Shown here one piece after another: positions 24,910-32,624 of a DNA stretch of 64,000 nt. The stretch lies in assembly GCA_003058495.1 (NCBI GenBank), contig QBVC01000028.1, forward strand, positions 40,571-104,570. The letters are read 5' to 3'. Positions within the stretch are counted from its first letter, which is position 1. Each line of letters begins with the position of its first letter. The position numbers and the translations under genes are program-made. The notes under the pieces are model-generated. The model was not told the origin of the DNA. It saw only the letters and a list, made by a program, of their open reading frames with translations, and searched no databases. The stretch comes from a gamma proteobacterium symbiont of Ctena orbiculata. GTDB lineage: Bacteria > Pseudomonadota > Gammaproteobacteria > Chromatiales > Chromatiaceae.

Positions 24910-26767
24910 AAGCCTTTTTCCCAAGCCATGCTTCGATACTAGCCGCCACCCGGTGACCGTCCGCGACCGCATGCACCACGTCCGGGCCGTTGACGCAGTC
25001 TCCGGCGGCCCAGAGCCAGTCGACCGATGTATGGCCGTTTTCGTCCACCTTGAGGCGTCCCCGGTTCCACTCCAGCTCTTCACTGAGGGATTCGCCTAAC
25101 AACGAGACGTCCGACATCTGGCCAATGGCCTCGATCACCATGTCGCCTTCATGGATCTGCTCGTCGTTCTCGTCATAGGCGGGTGCGAAGCGTCCCTGCT
25201 CATCGAAGATGGAACGCACCTTCCAGGTCTTCAGACCCTTCAAACGGCCCCTTTCGACAATGCAGCCCTGAGGGCCCCGGGCATCGAAAATCTCAATGCC
25301 CTCTTCAAGACACTCCTTGACCTCAACGGGATCGGCCAGAAAGTGGGCCTTGTCTTCCAGCGCGGTTACTGTCACGCCCACCTGATCCTGGGACCGCTTC
25401 TGCAGGCGGGCAAGGCTGCGGGCAATGTCCATGGCCACATTGCCGCCACCGATGACCACGGCCTTTTTCGGCAGTTTGAACTTTTCATCATTGGTGATCA
25501 TGCGCAGCAGATCGACCGCCTTCACCACCTGCTTATGATCCGATCCGGGAATTCGGGTTGAGCGTCCCAGGTGGAGGCCGATCGCCAGCACGACGGCGTC
25601 GTAGTCTGTACGCAGCTGCTGCATGCTGATGTCGACGCCGATACGGGTATTGGTCTGGATCTTCACCCCAAGCGACGCGATGACGTCGATATCCCGGTCC
25701 AGCATGTCATAGGGCAGGCGATAGGAGGGAATGCCGTATCTGGGCATGCCGCCGGCCGCCTCCCTGGCCTCGAACACGGTCACCTGGTGGCCTTTTCGCA
25801 CCAGATCGTAGGCGGCCGTGAGGCCGGCGGGGCCGGCGCCGATGATCGCAATCCGTTTGCCGCTCAGATAGTCGGCCTTCTCTTCCGCGGCAATCTGCTT
25901 GATCCTGTCGTGATCAACCGCATCCATGGCGTAGCGCTTCAGCCAGCGAATGGCGACCGGTTCGCCGCGCCGGCCTATGGAGCAGGCATCTTCGCAGCGG
26001 TGGGTACAGACACGGCCACAGACGTGGGAAAAGGGATTGGTTTTATAGATCCAGCGTACCGCCTCTTCTGGCTTTCCCTGCCAGATGGCGCGTATATATT
26101 CCGGTGCGTCCATATGGGTCGGGCAGGCGTCGTTGCACATACCGCACTGGACACAGCGCGAGGCCTCGATCACCGCCTGTTGCTCGCTGTAGCCGTGGAC
26201 GATCTCATCGAAATTGTCGATTCGGGCATCCGGACCCAACTCCTCCATCTGTTGACGCTCCAGGTCGAGCAGATCCGAATCGGCACTCTTTTGCCAGCCA
26301 AGGCCGTAATATTTGCCGTGGATACCCTTCTCGTCAGGGAGAATGAAATAGCTGTCGATCTCCTCCTGGGTGCAGGTGTGGACATACTCCCTGGAGAGCG
26401 ATATGGCACTGGTGGGACAGATGTCGACACAGAGGGCGCACCAGCAGCATCGTCCATAGTCAATGGCGGGTCTGAGGTTGCGAACACCGTTGACCGGATC
26501 TTCCGGCAGGTGGGGGACCTTCACCATGGTGATCGCCGCATTGTCGCAGACCTTCTGGCAGGAACTGCAACCGATGCATTTTTCGTGATCATTGAGGTGA
26601 AAACCACGATAGTTGGCTGCCGCCGGTCGCGGTTCAAGCGGCACGGTGACCGGTCTGCGGGCGAAGAACTGGAGCGACTTCAGCGGCGACAGAATAGAGC
26701 CGCTGTCTTCGTGCGCAATGGGCGAATTTTGAATTTTGAATTTTGAATTTTGAATTGGTTTTGCCAT
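24908..26767 (-). CDS. Fused ferredoxin-GltD-like FAD/NAD(P) oxidoreductase, terminal Mbx-like subunit
   Basis: A 619-residue fusion. Residues 60-120 hold two [4Fe-4S] motifs, CIGCSSCQKVC (64-74) and CCWCALCVDIC (107-117), equivalent to NuoI/MbxN. A GltD-type half follows: CVQCGMCNDAC near 207, an FAD dinucleotide fold IIGAGPAGLTAAYDL near 308, an NAD(P) fold VVIGGGNVAMDIARSL near 436, and WAAGDCVNGPDVVHAVADG at the C-terminus. Electrons could pass between NAD(P)H, FAD and the membrane complex. The first residues after MAKP (QNSKFKIQNS) are encoded by the arm of element E, so the native N-terminus was replaced. The start lies 2 nt after the four-helix-bundle stop. It is the last of the 13 mbx-order genes. 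Confidence 0.9.
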   Translation of the reverse strand: MAKPIQNSKFKIQNSPIAHEDSGSILSPLKSLQFFARRPVTVPLEPRPAAANYRGFHLNDHEKCIGCSSCQKVCDNAAITMVKVPHLPEDPVNGVRNLRPAIDYGRCCWCALCVDICPTSAISLSREYVHTCTQEEIDSYFILPDEKGIHGKYYGLGWQKSADSDLLDLERQQMEELGPDARIDNFDEIVHGYSEQQAVIEASRCVQCGMCNDACPTHMDAPEYIRAIWQGKPEEAVRWIYKTNPFSHVCGRVCTHRCEDACSIGRRGEPVAIRWLKRYAMDAVDHDRIKQIAAEEKADYLSGKRIAIIGAGPAGLTAAYDLVRKGHQVTVFEAREAAGGMPRYGIPSYRLPYDMLDRDIDVIASLGVKIQTNTRIGVDISMQQLRTDYDAVVLAIGLHLGRSTRIPGSDHKQVVKAVDLLRMITNDEKFKLPKKAVVIGGGNVAMDIARSLARLQKRSQDQVGVTVTALEDKAHFLADPVEVKECLEEGIEIFDARGPQGCIVERGRLKGLKTWKVRSIFDEQGRFAPAYDENDEQIHEGDMVIEAIGQMSDVSLLGESLSEELEWNRGRLKVDENGHTSVDWLWAAGDCVNGPDVVHAVADGHRVAASIEAWLGKKA

Positions 26768-27174
26768 TGGTTAATTCTCTTGGCTTGTTTTGACGATTGA
26801 CGTCAAAAGCCTGTTCAGTTCTTCGCAATCGTTTTGCAAGGTTTTCTCAGCCATTCTCTGCTCTGACAGGTATCCGGTCGCAATCAATAGACGAATCCAA
26901 TAATCTGTTTCTCGCGCCTCTTTTGAAGCGATCGCCATCTTTGCGATAAAGTCCTTTCTGCTTTGTCCCGCCAACGCCTCTTCGATATTCGCACCAATGC
27001 TTGTTCCCGAGCGCACCAGCTGTTTCGAGAGAACAAACTCCTTGTGGGTTCTCCGAAGATACTGCGCTAGATTCACAATCCGAATGGCAAATAAAAAGCT
27101 CTTCTCTTTGACGACATTCCCTGTCGAATCCACTTTCTGTACCTCTTAAATTCATAATTCACAATTCAAAATTA
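26726..27174 (-). mobile_element. Element copy E: heptad arms enclosing a four-helix-bundle gene
   Basis: 449 nt. The arm 26726-26757 is four identical AATTTTG heptads plus AATT; the opposite arm 27149-27173 is three heptads plus AATT, inverted. Instead of the 55-nt hairpin core of the other copies, the interior holds the four-helix-bundle gene 26771-27133 with its own ribosome binding site. It lies between the NuoD-like and ferredoxin-GltD genes and creates the stop of the first and the start of the second. It is the likely full-length relative of copies A-D, F and G. Confidence 0.75.
26771..27133 (-). CDS. Four-helix-bundle protein (S23/IVS/TIGR02436 type) carried by element E
   Basis: A 120-residue protein from GTG 27133 with AGAGG 9 nt upstream. 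Hallmarks of the four-helix-bundle family that includes the 23S rRNA intervening-sequence protein and is related to Avd of diversity-generating retroelements are present: FAIRIVNLAQYL, LSKQLVRSGTSIGANIEEA, KMAIASKEARETDYWIRLL and NDCEELNRLLTSI. Family members are basic, form oligomers and bind nucleic acid, and no catalytic motif is known. It sits between inverted heptad arms inside an energy-metabolism operon where it has no metabolic reason to be. A role in spread or maintenance of the element family is an inference. Confidence 0.88.
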   Translation of the reverse strand: MDSTGNVVKEKSFLFAIRIVNLAQYLRRTHKEFVLSKQLVRSGTSIGANIEEALAGQSRKDFIAKMAIASKEARETDYWIRLLIATGYLSEQRMAEKTLQNDCEELNRLLTSIVKTSQEN

Positions 27175-28314
27175 TCTATCAACTTCCGGCGGGCAGGCAT
27201 CAAGCGAAAACATGGTCTGCGCAATATCCTCGATGCGCGAGCCCACCGACAGCTTTTCCAACACCTGCACCGCATGCATCGACGAGGGACCCCGAACGTG
27301 CACCCGGTAGGGTTTGGGGCCGCCGTCCGAGACTACGTAGTAGCAGAGTTCGCCCTTGGAAGACTCGACCCGGGTGTAGGTCTCTCCAGCCGGTACGTTC
27401 CAGGCCAGCGGGTTGGGGATGGGTGCGCGAATCGGGCCGTGAATATCGGGAAGGGCCTCGACAACCTGGCGGACAATGCGAATGCTCTCCATCAATTCAT
27501 GGCGCCGCACCAGGGTCCGGGCCCAGGCGTCGCCGCTCTCTTCGGTCGGGATCTCGAACTCGAGTTGATCGTAGATAAGATAGGGATCGTCCCTGCGGAC
27601 ATCGAAGGCGAGACCGGTGGCGCGCAGGTTAGGTCCCGTGACCCCCCAGGCGAGGGCCTGCTCCTGGGTCATTACACCGACGTCCTTGGCGCGTTTCACG
27701 AATACCTGGTTCTTGAAAAAGAGGTTGTCGTAGTCGGGGAGACGGGACTCGATATAGTCGAGGGTCTCGCTTACCCGCTGTAAAAAACCGCTCGGCAGTT
27801 CTCGCCGTACCCCGCCGGGTATATTGTAGATGCTGTATACGCGCCCACCGGTGAACTCCTCGAAGAGATCGAGGACAAGGTCGCGATCCGCAACCCCCCA
27901 GTACATGGTGCTGTACATGCCGGTGGTGGCGGCATGGCCGCCGAAGGTGAACAGATGGGCAGCGATACGGGAGAGTTCCAACTGCATGACGCGGATCCAG
28001 TTCGCCCGTTGCGGGACATGCAGACCGCAGAGCTGTTCAACCGCCATGGAGTAGCAGAGCTCCATGGGCGAGGGGTCGGGCACACAGATACGCGGCACCA
28101 GGGCGATGTTTTGAATCCACAGCCGCTGCTCCATCAGTTTTTCAAAACCCCGATGAAGGTAACCCCCATCGGCCTGGGCCTCCAACACCACGTCCCCGTG
28201 TAGCTTCACCTTCAAGGCATAGTTGCCCTCGATGCCCGGGTGGTTCGGGCCGAAGTTGAGCTCGAATTCATTGCTCGGCGGCTGGCGTTGGGCTTCGTAA
28301 TTCTCGGGTCTCAT
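27172..28314 (-). CDS. NuoD/[NiFe]-hydrogenase-like large subunit, MbxL type, altered metal site
   Basis: A 380-residue NuoD/MbhL/MbxL homologue (FGPNHPGIEGNYAL, GYLHRGFEKLME, GPNLRATG, EVVEALP-type region). The hydrogenase L1 motif RxCxxC is RICVPD here (Cys77, Asp80), and L2 CxxC is ACPPEV (Cys374, Glu377). Both bridging cysteines are therefore acidic residues, so a [NiFe] centre is not expected. This retention of single cysteines is typical of energy-converting hydrogenase-related (Ehr/Mbx) subunits rather than NuoD. It probably acts as the quinone-free catalytic interface of the complex. The stop is T plus AA from element E. No ribosome binding site is obvious before ATG 28314; element F ends 16 nt upstream. 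Confidence 0.9.
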   Translation of the reverse strand: MRPENYEAQRQPPSNEFELNFGPNHPGIEGNYALKVKLHGDVVLEAQADGGYLHRGFEKLMEQRLWIQNIALVPRICVPDPSPMELCYSMAVEQLCGLHVPQRANWIRVMQLELSRIAAHLFTFGGHAATTGMYSTMYWGVADRDLVLDLFEEFTGGRVYSIYNIPGGVRRELPSGFLQRVSETLDYIESRLPDYDNLFFKNQVFVKRAKDVGVMTQEQALAWGVTGPNLRATGLAFDVRRDDPYLIYDQLEFEIPTEESGDAWARTLVRRHELMESIRIVRQVVEALPDIHGPIRAPIPNPLAWNVPAGETYTRVESSKGELCYYVVSDGGPKPYRVHVRGPSSMHAVQVLEKLSVGSRIEDIAQTMFSLDACPPEVDR

Positions 28315-28330
28315 ACTCGCTGCGCTCGTA

Positions 28331-28441
28331 AATTTTGAATTTTGAATTGTAAATTTTGAATTTCGGTGTTCGCTTCGCTCACGTTATAAATAGATTGTGC
28401 GCGAAGCGCACACATCAATTCATAATTCAAAATTCACAATT
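28331..28441. repeat. Interspersed element copy F
   Basis: 111 nt between the NuoC-like and NuoD-like genes. The left arm 28331-28362 has four heptads plus AATT, the right arm 28417-28441 three heptads plus AATT. The core has GGTGTTCGCTTCGCTCACG and the hairpin GTGCGC-GAA-GCGCAC; the inter-hairpin linker is shorter than in other copies. Its end supplies AA of the NuoC-like stop (28440-28442). An extra CTCGCTGCGCTCG palindrome at about 28315-28328 abuts it. Confidence 0.9.
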
Positions 28442-29009
28442 ACTTCTTCTTCTGACTAAACCGCTGTTCCTCCGGCGGTATAATCACCCCCCCTCCCTCG
28501 GCAACCAGCTCCTGCAGCCATTCCGGGTTGTACTCCTGCCAGCTGAGGTGTTCGTTGATATAGGCCTCGCTGTCGAACTCCTTGCGCATCGGCGGCGGGC
28601 CGTCCCACTCGGTGAGGATGAACTTCTCCATGTTGGGGCTGCCCTCGAAGTGGATGCCGTACATCTCGTGGATATCGCGCTCGAAAAAGGCGGCGGGCTG
28701 ATAGAGGTCGTATACCGACAGATAGACGCCGGGTTCCCGGGCGATGCGGATGTGGGCGGAGACCAGGGAGTGGCTCTCGTAGGACCAGACATGGTAGACC
28801 AGCTCGAACTCATCCTCCTTGATCCAGTCGACGCAGCTGATGGCCGAAAGGTGAATATAGCCGGCGCGTCCCTGCAGCAGTTCCAACAGGGCGGGGAGGG
28901 CATCGGCGGGGACATCCACCCGCACCCGGCGGCTGCTCTTGCGGCGGACGACGATGCCCTCGATCTCCGCCAGCAGATCATCCAGCCAGTGGGTTATCTG
29001 CTTGCTCAT
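28440..29009 (-). CDS. NuoC-like 30-kDa subunit (MbxK type)
   Basis: A 189-residue protein of the complex I 30-kDa family. The signature region is present: YLSVYDLYQPAAFFERDIHE followed by MYGIHFEGSPNMEKFILTEWDG and PPPMRKEF, which align with the ERExxDMxGIxFxGHP...RK pattern of NuoC/EchD/MbhK. It bridges the NuoB- and NuoD-like subunits on the cytoplasmic arm. It overlaps the NuoB-like gene by 4 nt (ATGA), so the two are co-translated. The C-terminal KKK is followed by TAA, of which AA comes from element F. Confidence 0.9.
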   Translation of the reverse strand: MSKQITHWLDDLLAEIEGIVVRRKSSRRVRVDVPADALPALLELLQGRAGYIHLSAISCVDWIKEDEFELVYHVWSYESHSLVSAHIRIAREPGVYLSVYDLYQPAAFFERDIHEMYGIHFEGSPNMEKFILTEWDGPPPMRKEFDSEAYINEHLSWQEYNPEWLQELVAEGGGVIIPPEEQRFSQKKK

Positions 29010-29719
29010 TTCGCGGGCTCCTTCTGCTCATGGCCGAGGCGCATCTCAAGGGCCTCCAGGGGTTTTTGATGCTGCTCCAGGAGGCGGGTGTGGTCGCCCA
29101 GGGTGCCGTTGCTCAGCAGGTCGTAGTGTTTCGCTTCACTGATCACATCGGTGGGCGTCTGCCAATCCTCGCCAAACAGCTTCTGTTGATTGCCCAGGTA
29201 GTAGTCGTAATTGCGGTAGTAGTCCTCCCAGCTGTTCGCCTCCCCGGCGTGGATTCTGTCCATCAACTGCTGCAGACCTTCGATCACCGCTTCGGGTCTT
29301 GGCATGCAGCCGGCGATATAGAGGTCCACCGGCATGTACTCGTCGAGTTTTTTCGCCGTGGCGTAGCTCTGCCAATACATGCCGCCGTTGACGGTGCAGG
29401 AGCAGATGCCGATGACATACTTGGGCGAGCCCATCTGTTCATAGGTGAGGATCACCCGTTTCAGGGTCTTGATCGAGACATAGCCGGTGATCAGCAGGAT
29501 GTCGGCCTGCCGCGGTGAAACCATGGGTTGGATGCCCAGGCGCTCCATATCGAAGCGGGAGGTCATCGCGGGGGGCAGCTCGATGGCGCCGCAACCGGTG
29601 CAGTAGTGGAGGATGAAGAGGGAGCGGGAGCGGCAGAAGCGCACAAGGTCGTCGAAAACCCGCGCCAGCGGATTGGTTCGCTTTGCTTCAACAACCGGGA
29701 TCTGTTTTATCGAGCTCAT
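29006..29719 (-). CDS. NuoB/hydrogenase small-subunit-like protein (MbxJ type)
   Basis: A 237-residue protein. The proximal [4Fe-4S] ligands are Cys40 and Cys43 in HYCTGCGAIE, Cys106 or Cys108 in GICSCTVNGGMY, and Cys138 in AGCMPRPEA. A CxxC at the first pair is the hydrogenase/Mbx arrangement; NuoB of complex I has adjacent cysteines at this site. The C-terminus carries about 85 extra residues with aromatic repeats (WEDYYRNYDYYLGNQ) beyond the core domain, larger than typical MbxJ. AGAGGAGCC gives a good ribosome binding site 12 nt after element G. It transfers electrons from the ferredoxin subunit toward the NuoD-like site. Confidence 0.92.
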   Translation of the reverse strand: MSSIKQIPVVEAKRTNPLARVFDDLVRFCRSRSLFILHYCTGCGAIELPPAMTSRFDMERLGIQPMVSPRQADILLITGYVSIKTLKRVILTYEQMGSPKYVIGICSCTVNGGMYWQSYATAKKLDEYMPVDLYIAGCMPRPEAVIEGLQQLMDRIHAGEANSWEDYYRNYDYYLGNQQKLFGEDWQTPTDVISEAKHYDLLSNGTLGDHTRLLEQHQKPLEALEMRLGHEQKEPAK

Positions 29720-29731
29720 AATGGCTCCTCT

Positions 29732-29852
29732 AATTTTGAATTTTGAATTATTAATTTTGAATTTTGGTGTTCGCTACGCTCACGTTTATTTGAAAAGGTT
29801 GTGTGCGAAGCACACACGTCAATTCATAATTCAAAATTCACAATTCAAAATT
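29732..29852. repeat. Interspersed element copy G
   Basis: 121 nt between the NuoH-like and NuoB-like genes. Both arms, 29732-29763 and 29821-29852, are four heptads plus AATT. The core has GGTGTTCGCTACGCTCACG and the hairpin GTGTGC-GAA-GCACAC. Its end provides AA of the NuoH-like stop (29851-29853); the other end is 12 nt from the NuoB-like ATG. Confidence 0.9.
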
Positions 29853-30747
29853 AAATAACAAACGCAATCCCAATCAGCCCCAGCATCACCGGCCATTTCC
29901 ACATCAGCCGCAACAGGTCCTCGGTGCGGTAGCGGGGAAAGAGGTAGGCGATACTCATGGGAATGGCGAGGACTAGAAAACTCTTCAACAGGAAATCGAA
30001 CCAGGTGGTGCCGCCGCCGAGGAACAGGCTGACGTAGAGCACGGCGGTGGTGTAGAGCTGAAAGCACTGCATCACGAAGAGCCCGCCGAGATACTTGCCG
30101 CCCATCTCGACCATCGGACCGGTGGCGATCTCCGCCGGGGCGATATAGATCTCGAAAGGCTGCTTGCCAAGGGAGGCATGCATGGCGATGAGGCCGGCAA
30201 TGGCCAGCAGCGGCATCTGGGTCACCCCCCAGGTTTCGAATCCGCCGGCCTGCTGGGTGGCGATGATATCGATGAGGTTGGTTGTGCCCGCGGCGTAGGC
30301 GACGCCGAAGACGACGATCACCAGGGGGATGTCGTAGGCGAGCATCGCGGTCAAGGCCCGGGCGATGCCGATGGAGCCGTTGGGATTGGCGCATTGGCCC
30401 ACCCCGAGCGCCAGCCCCAGAGAGGGAATCATCATCAGATAGAGCAGGGTGATGATGCCGCCCTTTTCGGCAATGCCGTTCATGCCGGGCACGGGGAGCA
30501 GGGTCTCGGCGGCGATATAGCCGCCCATCGCCATGACGATACCGATATCGTGAATCAGGCCGTGGGAGACCTGTGTTCGCTTGCTGTGCAGCTTGACGAT
30601 ATCGTAGAGCGGCTGAAAGAAGGGGGGGCCGACCCGCCGTTGCAGCTTGGCGGCGATGCGCCGCATCATCAGCACCATCATCATGCCGACGACGAAGGCG
30701 ACCAGGGGCATCAGGGTCAGTTCGATTAGCAGTTCAGTGGCTGACAT
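29851..30747 (-). CDS. NuoH-like membrane subunit (MbxM type)
   Basis: A 298-residue integral membrane protein with about eight hydrophobic segments. Family marks are LQRRVGPPFFQPLYDIVKL near 35-53 (the RxGPxxxGxxG...Q..D..KL motif of NuoH/HycD/MbhM) and the conserved acidic loop GKQPFEIYIAPAEIATGPMVE near 192-212 (NuoH FDLxEAExELV equivalent). It anchors the hydrophilic arm and forms the proton or ion entry region next to the catalytic subunit. It starts within the last codon of the NuoL-like gene (1-nt overlap). The NuoB-like gene follows after element G. Confidence 0.92.
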   Translation of the reverse strand: MSATELLIELTLMPLVAFVVGMMMVLMMRRIAAKLQRRVGPPFFQPLYDIVKLHSKRTQVSHGLIHDIGIVMAMGGYIAAETLLPVPGMNGIAEKGGIITLLYLMMIPSLGLALGVGQCANPNGSIGIARALTAMLAYDIPLVIVVFGVAYAAGTTNLIDIIATQQAGGFETWGVTQMPLLAIAGLIAMHASLGKQPFEIYIAPAEIATGPMVEMGGKYLGGLFVMQCFQLYTTAVLYVSLFLGGGTTWFDFLLKSFLVLAIPMSIAYLFPRYRTEDLLRLMWKWPVMLGLIGIAFVI

Positions 30748-32624
30748 CAGATTACCACCCAGGCGATAACGAAGAGCGCGGTTGTCAGAAGATAGAATTC
30801 GGCATTGGCCCGCCGGTAGAGTCCCTGCATGCCCAGGGAGAGGAACTCGACCAGCGACCTAATGCTCCGCTCGAGCCAGAGAAAGCTGCCCCGGTACCAG
30901 CCGCCGATGAGATGCATCAGTCCGGCATAGAAGTTGTCGCTGTACTGATAGCGTACATCCGCGGAGAGGAAGTGGCCGCCGGCATAGTTGTCGAGCTGGT
31001 GGACGCGCTTGCTGCGTCCGGCTGAGTAGAAGACAAGGGCGCCGACGCCAAAGCCGGCAAACAGTACGCCGATCACCCAGATCATGTCCAGCGAACCGCT
31101 GGCCGATTCGATACCGCCCAGGGTGTGGTCGGGTACCGGGAGCCCGACTGTCTGCAAGGCCGATGCAACCCACTCAAGGGGTATCCCAGGCAGCAGGCCG
31201 GTGACGAAGATGATGGCGCTGAGAATCAGCATCGGTATCATCATGCTCCACGGCGCCTCGCTGACATGCTCGTGCTCCACCCGGAGCTGGCCCAGGAAGA
31301 TATTGTGGATCAGCTTGTAGACCGAGAGGATGGTGCCGAGGGTGCCGATGACCGCCGCCAGGAAGAGCAGCGGCATGCCCTGGTTGAGCAGCGAGCGGTA
31401 GACCAGCCATTTGGAGACGAAGCCGTTCATCGGCGGCAGCCCGGCCAGCCCGATGATGCCGATCAGCAGGACCACGAAGGAGAGCGGCATGCGCACCACG
31501 AGACCGCCGAGCTTGTTCAGATCCGAGGTCCCGGTACGGTAGATGACCGCGGTCACCGCCATGAAGAGGGCGGCCTGGTAGGTGGCGTGGTTGAAGACAT
31601 GGAGCAGACCGCCGGCGCCGCCCATGGCATCCGCCACGACCACGCCCAGCAGCATATAACCCCCCTGTCCGATGCCGTGCCAGGCGAGCAGGTGGCGGGC
31701 GTCGTTCTGCTTCATCGCGGTGAAGGTGGGCAGGATGATGGTGAATACCGCGATCCATGCCAGCAGGTCGCGGGCATCGATCGGGGTGAACGGCAGCTTC
31801 AGGCTCTCGATGTTGACGATGCCGAACAGCTTCACCAGGACCAGGAGAATGGCGAACAGACCCATGCGGGAGGAGATCGCGCCGAGAAAGGCGCTGCCGG
31901 GGCCGGGGGTCTCCGCGTAGGCGGGCGCCTGCCACAGATGGAAGGGCATGAGCCCCATCTTGACCCCGAAGCCGCCGCCGAAGAGGATCACCAGCAGCCA
32001 GAGTTTGGCGCCGCTCATCTGTTCCACCGCCGTGGTTACGGCCTCGAGCTGCAGCGAGCCGGACGCGGTGTAGATCAGGGCCAAGCCACCGAAGATGGCC
32101 ATCCCACCGGCCATGGCATAGGTGATGTAGCGCATCGCCGCGCTCGTGGCGACACCCCCGGCGAGGACCATGAGCAGGAAGCCGGCCCAGCTTACCAGTT
32201 CCCAACCGATGAACAGGGAGAGCAGGTCCCCGCTGGCAAGCAGGATCAGCATGGTGAAGACATTCAGCGCCATCGCCGTGTGGAAGAGCCAGATATTGCC
32301 GCCCTGCCTGATATAGCTGCGTTCCCAGGCCCCGCAGGAGAACCAGCTGCTGAGCAGGGCGGAGCCGATAGTGATCAGGGCAAAGAACCAGCTCAGTCCA
32401 TCGAAGCGCCAACTCAGTTCCTGCCCCATGATCTCAAATGAGAGCGAGGAGGCGATGGTGCCGCCCCCGTAGCCGAGGACGGCCATCTTCAGCAATGCGA
32501 GCAGCTGGCCGCCGTAGAGGATGGTGACCATCCAGCCGGCGGCGAGACCGCGGCCGATGAAGAGCGCCACCAGCAGCGTGGCGCCGGAGAAGAGCAGCAG
32601 TTCATCCAGAAGCGTGAGCATCAT
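30747..32624 (-). CDS. NuoL/MrpD-like antiporter subunit (MbxH' position)
   Basis: A 625-residue polytopic protein of the proton-conducting membrane transporter family, with some 14-16 helices. The key glutamate of helix 5 is in FIGWELVSWAGF, and a lysine-bearing discontinuous helix follows further on. The C-terminus is extended by an amphipathic region and a last helix (LTTALFVIAWVVI), reminiscent of the HyfB/NuoL lateral helix. Together with the next gene it gives two antiporter-type subunits in tandem, as in Mbx (H and H') and unlike Mbh (one H). It overlaps its neighbours by 1-4 nt. Confidence 0.9.
   Translation of the reverse strand: MMLTLLDELLLFSGATLLVALFIGRGLAAGWMVTILYGGQLLALLKMAVLGYGGGTIASSLSFEIMGQELSWRFDGLSWFFALITIGSALLSSWFSCGAWERSYIRQGGNIWLFHTAMALNVFTMLILLASGDLLSLFIGWELVSWAGFLLMVLAGGVATSAAMRYITYAMAGGMAIFGGLALIYTASGSLQLEAVTTAVEQMSGAKLWLLVILFGGGFGVKMGLMPFHLWQAPAYAETPGPGSAFLGAISSRMGLFAILLVLVKLFGIVNIESLKLPFTPIDARDLLAWIAVFTIILPTFTAMKQNDARHLLAWHGIGQGGYMLLGVVVADAMGGAGGLLHVFNHATYQAALFMAVTAVIYRTGTSDLNKLGGLVVRMPLSFVVLLIGIIGLAGLPPMNGFVSKWLVYRSLLNQGMPLLFLAAVIGTLGTILSVYKLIHNIFLGQLRVEHEHVSEAPWSMMIPMLILSAIIFVTGLLPGIPLEWVASALQTVGLPVPDHTLGGIESASGSLDMIWVIGVLFAGFGVGALVFYSAGRSKRVHQLDNYAGGHFLSADVRYQYSDNFYAGLMHLIGGWYRGSFLWLERSIRSLVEFLSLGMQGLYRRANAEFYLLTTALFVIAWVVI

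Noticed and set aside
13211..29852. Hairpins in the interspersed elements as rho-independent terminators
   Set aside because: The stems lack following T-tracts and the elements lie inside apparent operons in both orientations.
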